In this document: positions 52,024-56,575 of the stretch, piece by piece | How the letters are laid out: each line of letters begins with the position of its first letter | Position numbering within the stretch: the stretch's first letter is position 1 | From: an uncultured Candidatus Melainabacteria bacterium | Lineage (GTDB): Bacteria; Cyanobacteriota; Vampirovibrionia; Gastranaerophilales; Gastranaerophilaceae | Length of the DNA stretch: 56,575 nucleotides | Direction: 5' to 3' | Assembly: GCA_934777245.1 (NCBI GenBank) | Contig: CAKVND010000005.1 | Location: 1-56,575, forward strand | Translations under genes and position numbers: made by a program | The notes under the pieces: model-generated | What the model was told of the DNA's origin: nothing | The model's database searches: none | What the model saw: the letters and a program-made list of their open reading frames with translations, nothing else

Positions 52024-52053
52024 AAGGTAGAAAAGCTAACGCCTTTCCACCTT
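52024..52053 (-). terminator. Terminator of ileS
   Basis: AAGGTGGAAAGGC pairs imperfectly with GCTTTTCTACCTT on the minus strand, followed by eight T. It separates ileS from the TolC-like gene. Confidence 0.85.
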
Positions 52054-52059
52054 AAATAA

Positions 52060-54864
52060 TTATTCTGTTACTGCGTCATAACAATCTGAACAAATTGTTT
52101 CGTGTCCAGCGTGTTCGCCGAGTTTTCTAAACTTCCAGCAACGTTCGCATTTTTCACCTTCCGCCTTTGTTACCCAAACTGTTATGCCACCTTCTGTGTA
52201 TTCGTTTAATACTTCTGCCGGTGCTTCATCAGCCACATAAGCTTGAGAAGTAATAAAGATATCAGCTAAATCTTTAGCGTTAGCTTTCAAGATTTGACTA
52301 TCATCAGATTTAACATAAACTGCAACTTCTAAAGAGCTTCCAACTTTCTTTTCTGCTCTTAGAGGTTCAATTGCACGAGTTACAACTTCTCTTGTCTTTA
52401 AGATTTTTGTAAAATCTTCTTCAAGCTGGTTATTGTTCCAAGTTTCATTTACCCCAACCCAATCAGCAAGCAAGATACTTTCCAATCCGCCACGTTGCAT
52501 TTCAGGAGTGTTTTGCCAGATGTCTTCTGCTTGGTGAGGCATTACAGGAGTTAGAATTCTAACCAAAACTTGCAATGTTTCATAAAGAACAGTTTGACAA
52601 GCGCGTCTTGAAACTGATTTTTTGCCTGCTGTATAAAGTCTGTCTTTTACGATATCAAGATAGAATGAACTCAAGTCTACCGCTGCAAAGTTTTGCAAGC
52701 ATTGGAAATACTTGTAGAATTCATAGTTATCAAACGCAACTGTTACTTCTTCAACCACCTTGTTTAGTTTGTGAAGCGCGAATTTATCGATTTGTTTCAA
52801 ATCTTCGTATTTCACATAATCTTTTGCAGGGTCGAAATCAAAAATATTACCAAGCAAGAATCTTGCAGTATTTCTTGTTTTCTTAAATATTTCAGCAAGC
52901 TGTTTAATAATGTTATCGCCGATTTTAGTATCATTTCTATAATCTACTGACGCTGCCCAAAGTCTTAAAATATCAGCACCATAGTTTTTAATAATATCAT
53001 CAGGTCTAATATAATTACCTAAAGATTTAGACATTTTTCTACCGTCTTCACCAAATACGAAACCGTGTGTAAGAACTGATTTGTAAGGTGCTTTACCTTG
53101 TACAGCCATTGAAGTTAATAGAGAAGATTGGAACCAACCTCTGTGTTGATCAGAACCTTCCAAATACATTTCAACAGGAGTATGCCCCAATTGTTCTGAA
53201 CGTTTTTCAACAACAGCTCTCCAAGTAACACCTGAATCAAACCAAACGTCCATAATGTCTTTTTCTTTTCTGAAATGTTTTTTACCGCAATTAGGACAAA
53301 CAAAGTCTTTTGGTAACAATTCTTCTGCAGAGTATTTAACCCAAGCATCAGAGCTTTCTTTTTCAAATATTTTTGCTACGTTTTCAACAGTTTCATCTGT
53401 AACAATAGGTTCACCGCATTCTTCGCAGTAGAATACAGGAATTGGAACACCCCACGCTCTTTGACGAGAAATACACCAATCAGTACGACCTTGAACCATG
53501 TTAGAAATTCTTGCTTCACCGCTTGCAGGAATCCATTTAACACCCTTAATAGCTTCTAATGTAGCATCTCTGAATTTGTCAACCTTAACAAACCATTGAG
53601 GAGTTGCTCTGTAGATTACAGGATTTTTACATCTCCAACAGTGTGGATAAGAGTGATTAATATCAGCAGCCGCAAGCAATGCGCCACAGTTTTGAAGTTT
53701 TTCAATAACAATTTTACCACCCTTATAGTAAGGAATTCCTTCTAAATCTTTGTCGCCGACGATTTCTGTCCAAACGCCTTTACTGTCAAGCGGTGAAAAT
53801 ACTTCAATATTGTATCTGCAACCTACTTCATAGTCTTCAAGACCGTGTCCCGGTGCTGTATGAACCGCACCTGTACCGGCATCTAATGTAACGTGTTCAC
53901 CTAAAATAATTGGTGATTTTCTGTTATAAAGCGGGTGATTTGTATTCAATAATTCTAAATCAGCACCCTTAACAGAGCCGATTACGTTAATATCTTTTTC
54001 TTCCCAATTAACGCCTTCAAGGAAGCTTGCTAACAAGCCTTGAGCGATTACATAAACATCGTTGTTGTATGTGAAGAATGTATAATCAAATCTTGGGTGC
54101 ATACTGATTGCCATGTTGGAAGGAATTGTCCAAGGAGTTGTTGTCCAAATTACCGCATAAACATTTTTGTTTGGAAGGTCAACCAATTTGCCGATTTTTT
54201 CTGTTGCTTCTTCATCAAATTTGAATCTTACATAGATTGAAGTAGAAGTATGATCTGCGTATTCAACTTCTGCTTCAGCTAAAGCAGTTTCGCAAGAAGC
54301 GCACCAATAAACAGGTTTCAATCCTTTTTCGATATAACCTTTTTTATACATATCGCCGAAAACTCTAACTTGTTCAGCTTCAAATTCAGGATTGATAGTT
54401 AAATAAGGATGTTCCCAATCACCCCAAACGCCAAGACGTTTGAATTCTGATTCTTGACCTTTTAAACTGTTCCAAGCAAATTCTCTGCATTTTGCTCTAA
54501 GTTCAGCAGGAGTAACAGCTTCGCGTCCGCCTTTAATGTTTTTAACAACTTTATTTTCAATTGGCAAACCATGTCCGTCATACCCTGGAACGTAAGGTGC
54601 GTAGAAGCCTGACATAGATTTATATTTAATCAAAATATCTTTTAAAATTTTGTTTAAGGCTGTACCAACGTGAATTTTTTCAGAACTCAAATATGGAGGG
54701 CCGTCGTGCAAAATAAACTTGTTTGCCTTATCTCTTTGTGCAATGTTTTTTTCGTAAATTTCATGCTCTTCCCAAAACTTTTGAGTTTCAGGCTCTTTCT
54801 TAGTAGCGTTTGCTCTCATTTCCAAAGTAGTCTTTGGCAAGTTTAACGTTTCTTTGTATTCCAT
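52060..54864 (-). CDS. ileS: Isoleucyl-tRNA synthetase with altered HIGH motif
   Basis: Charges tRNA-Ile; class I synthetase with an editing CP1 domain. 934 residues, normal length. KMSKS is intact at about residue 608 (GRKMSKSLGNY), the zinc-binding C-terminal cysteines are present (CERCWKF, CSDC), and the editing-region TTPWTIPSN and GTGAVHTAPGHG segments are conserved. The ATP-binding HIGH motif reads H65-V-G-T68 (PPYLSSEKIHVGTALNK) instead of the canonical HIGH, with one extra residue before it. I checked this on the DNA; it is not a frameshift. The gene lacks a visible T-box leader. It may be the only copy, so it should be functional. Confidence 0.96.
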   Translation of the reverse strand: MEYKETLNLPKTTLEMRANATKKEPETQKFWEEHEIYEKNIAQRDKANKFILHDGPPYLSSEKIHVGTALNKILKDILIKYKSMSGFYAPYVPGYDGHGLPIENKVVKNIKGGREAVTPAELRAKCREFAWNSLKGQESEFKRLGVWGDWEHPYLTINPEFEAEQVRVFGDMYKKGYIEKGLKPVYWCASCETALAEAEVEYADHTSTSIYVRFKFDEEATEKIGKLVDLPNKNVYAVIWTTTPWTIPSNMAISMHPRFDYTFFTYNNDVYVIAQGLLASFLEGVNWEEKDINVIGSVKGADLELLNTNHPLYNRKSPIILGEHVTLDAGTGAVHTAPGHGLEDYEVGCRYNIEVFSPLDSKGVWTEIVGDKDLEGIPYYKGGKIVIEKLQNCGALLAAADINHSYPHCWRCKNPVIYRATPQWFVKVDKFRDATLEAIKGVKWIPASGEARISNMVQGRTDWCISRQRAWGVPIPVFYCEECGEPIVTDETVENVAKIFEKESSDAWVKYSAEELLPKDFVCPNCGKKHFRKEKDIMDVWFDSGVTWRAVVEKRSEQLGHTPVEMYLEGSDQHRGWFQSSLLTSMAVQGKAPYKSVLTHGFVFGEDGRKMSKSLGNYIRPDDIIKNYGADILRLWAASVDYRNDTKIGDNIIKQLAEIFKKTRNTARFLLGNIFDFDPAKDYVKYEDLKQIDKFALHKLNKVVEEVTVAFDNYEFYKYFQCLQNFAAVDLSSFYLDIVKDRLYTAGKKSVSRRACQTVLYETLQVLVRILTPVMPHQAEDIWQNTPEMQRGGLESILLADWVGVNETWNNNQLEEDFTKILKTREVVTRAIEPLRAEKKVGSSLEVAVYVKSDDSQILKANAKDLADIFITSQAYVADEAPAEVLNEYTEGGITVWVTKAEGEKCERCWKFRKLGEHAGHETICSDCYDAVTE

Positions 54865-54955
54865 ATTTTATTCCTCATGTATATTAGCTCTAAATCATTG
54901 TTAAACAGCATTTAATCTATTTTTATATATAAAGAATACCACAAACAAAGTGATA

Positions 54956-56347
54956 TTAAACTTCAATTTCTGCTTTTTCACCAATAAAATCTTTTTGAAA
55001 ACTTACATCGTGTTTAATTTTAGTAAGTGTATTTGTTTTTAAATTTTTCATTTTTATAAATTCAGCCATTTTATTGTAATCGAATGCATTTTCCCAGCGC
55101 GCTATAACAACAGTTGCAACACAATTTCCTATCAAATTAACAGTCGTTCTGCCCATATCTAAAATTTGATCAATGCCTAATAAAACCGCCACACCTACAA
55201 TTGGAATATTAAAACTTGTTAGTGTCCCAGCCAAAACAATTATTGAAGCCCTAGGAACACCCGCAACACCTTTACTTGTAAGCATAAGAGCAAACATAAC
55301 AACCAACTGTTGTTCAATTGTCATATTTATACCAACCAACTGAGTCGAAAATAAAACGGCCATTGCCAAATAAAGTGTTGAACCATCAAGATTGAATGTA
55401 TATCCGGTTGGCATCACAAAACCTACAATAGATTTTGGAACCCCGAATTTTTCCATAATAGTCATTGCTTTTGGCAATGCAGCTTCAGAACTCGCAGTTG
55501 TAAAAGACAATAACGCCGGTTCTTGAATTGCTTTAATCAAACCTCTCACAGAAATTTTTACAAGCTTACAAGCTATAACCAATACAACTGCAACAAAAAC
55601 AACCAAAGCTACATATAAAGATAATATTATTTTTCCATAATTTAACAAAATTATTATACCATTTGACCCAACTGTATAAGCTATAGCGCCAAAAATTCCC
55701 ATTGGGGCAAAAAACATCACATATTCTGTGAATTTAAACATAACAGATGCAACTGAACTTAATATATCTATAACCGGTTGAGCTTTTTTACCTACCGCAC
55801 AAACAGCGAGAGCAAAAAAGATACAAAAAACTACGATTTGCAATAAATTACCATCAGACATCGCTTGAAATATACTTGTAGGACAAAGACTCAAAAGCAA
55901 CTCACCAAAAGAATTATGATGCGTTGTTGATGCCATTTCTACAATACGGTTTAAACCTGTTTGAGTAGATGCAATATGTTCCATTCCAACACCGGGTTTA
56001 AATAAATTTGCAAATCCTAAACCTATAAATAACGCCATTATCGTTACTACTTCAAAATAAGCAATAGTCTTAATTCCCAAACGACCAAGACTTTTTACAT
56101 CTCCATGCCCTGCTATTCCAACAACAAGCGTTGCAAAAAGCAATGGTGCAATAATCATTTTTATCATTCTAAGAAAAATTTCTGCTAATACATGAAGCTT
56201 TATTGCAAAAGCCGGAAATGCCCAACCAACTATAATTCCTAAAATTAATGCTATAAAAATCGCTATCGTTAATCGTGATTGCTTCAAAATCTTTTCCTTC
56301 TCATTTTTTACGCTATATGAAGTTCTAATACCTTCTTTAATACTCAA
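54956..56347 (-). CDS. Dicarboxylate/amino acid:cation symporter (GltP/DctA family)
   Basis: 463-residue inner-membrane Na+ or H+ symporter for glutamate, aspartate or C4-dicarboxylates. Eight membrane segments and two re-entrant loops; family motifs are TTASSEAALPKAM (serine-rich loop, about 280), MPTGYTFNLDGSTLYLA (about 305), GVPRASIIVLAG and a C-terminal NxxGNCVATVVIARWE. Length is typical. A short cytosolic tail of about 30 charged residues follows. Substrate is not fixed by sequence. Confidence 0.93.
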   Translation of the reverse strand: MSIKEGIRTSYSVKNEKEKILKQSRLTIAIFIALILGIIVGWAFPAFAIKLHVLAEIFLRMIKMIIAPLLFATLVVGIAGHGDVKSLGRLGIKTIAYFEVVTIMALFIGLGFANLFKPGVGMEHIASTQTGLNRIVEMASTTHHNSFGELLLSLCPTSIFQAMSDGNLLQIVVFCIFFALAVCAVGKKAQPVIDILSSVASVMFKFTEYVMFFAPMGIFGAIAYTVGSNGIIILLNYGKIILSLYVALVVFVAVVLVIACKLVKISVRGLIKAIQEPALLSFTTASSEAALPKAMTIMEKFGVPKSIVGFVMPTGYTFNLDGSTLYLAMAVLFSTQLVGINMTIEQQLVVMFALMLTSKGVAGVPRASIIVLAGTLTSFNIPIVGVAVLLGIDQILDMGRTTVNLIGNCVATVVIARWENAFDYNKMAEFIKMKNLKTNTLTKIKHDVSFQKDFIGEKAEIEV

Positions 56348-56462
56348 TTATACACGAAAAAGATTTTATGCAAAAATTTAATGAAGCATTCTTGAAGATA
56401 TCATATCATTTAATCAAGAAGGCTAGTAATACAAGATTAAACGAACACATTTATTACACAAA

Positions 56463-56493
56463 AAAAAGACTTTTCTAATAGAAAAGTCTTTTT
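56463..56493 (-). terminator. Terminator of tRNA-Leu
   Basis: AAAAAGACTTTTCT and AGAAAAGTCTTTTT (14 bp) around AAT, starting about five bases after the tRNA 3' end. The 115 bases between it and the symporter gene show nothing else. Confidence 0.85.
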
Positions 56494-56498
56494 AAAAA

Positions 56499-56575
56499 TG
56501 CCCTTGGCCAGACTTGAACTGGCACCGAGGGTGAACCCCGATTGGATTTTAAGTCCAACGCGTCTACCGATTCCG
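56499..56575 (-). tRNA. tRNA-Leu (anticodon UAA), partial
   Basis: Runs off the window edge, missing the first bases of the 5' acceptor strand. The anticodon arm TTGGA-CTTAAAA-TCCAA gives UAA. A long variable arm (TCGGGGTTCACCCTCG) is typical of leucine tRNAs, and the T arm GCCAG-TTCAAGT-CTGGC is normal. The discriminator A is followed by TTTTT, so CCA is not encoded. Confidence 0.95.

Noticed and set aside
54865..54955. T-box leader of ileS
   Set aside because: The 91-base gap is too short and shows no T-box core or specifier stem.

Overview
The window looks like a chromosomal segment of an AT-rich, non-photosynthetic relative of Cyanobacteria, most likely a gut-type Melainabacteria/Vampirovibrionia (Gastranaerophilales) genome. 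This is inferred, not proven. The arguments are a cyanobacterial-type Ycf45/SpoIIIAA-like ATPase with R3H end, a GH57/DUF3536 protein, many no-signal-peptide EF-hand or glycine-zipper proteins of unknown family, an outer membrane (porin, TolC, TonB-like domain), and a tRNA without encoded CCA. No rRNA, CRISPR array, intact phage or insertion sequence was seen.

Layout. 0-5.3 kb: purB (-), a small HEAT-like protein and rnhA (+), an independent small RNA unit, an SLT/EF-hand protein and a SulP transporter (-). 5.3-9.3 kb: homoserine dehydrogenase, a 672-aa EF-hand protein behind a sigma-28-type promoter, and a small protein. 9.3-16.7 kb: porin, FocA-type channel, a putative papain-like peptidase, a Cas4-like PD-(D/E)XK protein, ftsY, nusB and an MFS exporter. 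16.7-25.6 kb: M16 peptidase, a second sigma-28-type gene, a GH57 operon, and an ABC exporter with a terminator-bearing leader. 25.4-33.5 kb: a 50-aa gene, glyoxalase, rpsO, ilvD carrying an in-frame repeat insertion, a glycine-zipper protein, pncC, a TonB/TPR protein, an EF-hand protein, rpsF-ssb-rpsR. 33.5-35.6 kb: STAS-like protein and the Ycf45-like ATPase. 36-49.6 kb: a surface-glycan operon. 49.6-56.6 kb: SRP RNA, HAD phosphatase, TolC-like protein, ileS, a dicarboxylate symporter and part of tRNA-Leu(UAA).

The glycan operon opens with a catalytically degenerate tyrosine-recombinase-like protein and runs through tightly coupled or overlapping genes. It holds all four enzymes for GDP-D-glycero-alpha-D-manno-heptose (GmhA, HddA, and a HddC-GmhB fusion). 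It also has several GT2 glycosyltransferases, a GT2-TagF fusion, an FkbM methyltransferase, a TagD-Gfo/Idh/MocA fusion and a UDP-galactopyranose-mutase-like flavoprotein. A very AT-rich stretch (about 42.8-48.3 kb) looks like an exchanged cassette. The likely product is a heptose-containing, polyol-phosphate-decorated surface polymer.

The most unexpected signals are regulatory. Three promoters match the sigma-28 consensus TAAAGTTT-N11-GCCGATAT, and one drives a roughly 76-nt RNA with the two-hairpin, single-stranded CCUCCU architecture of cyanobacterial Yfr1. Six intergenic regions share a second promoter-like signature (GGCAATTTTT, about 16 bp, TATATATA) in front of unusual proteins. Several genes appear to be read from leaderless or near-leaderless transcripts.
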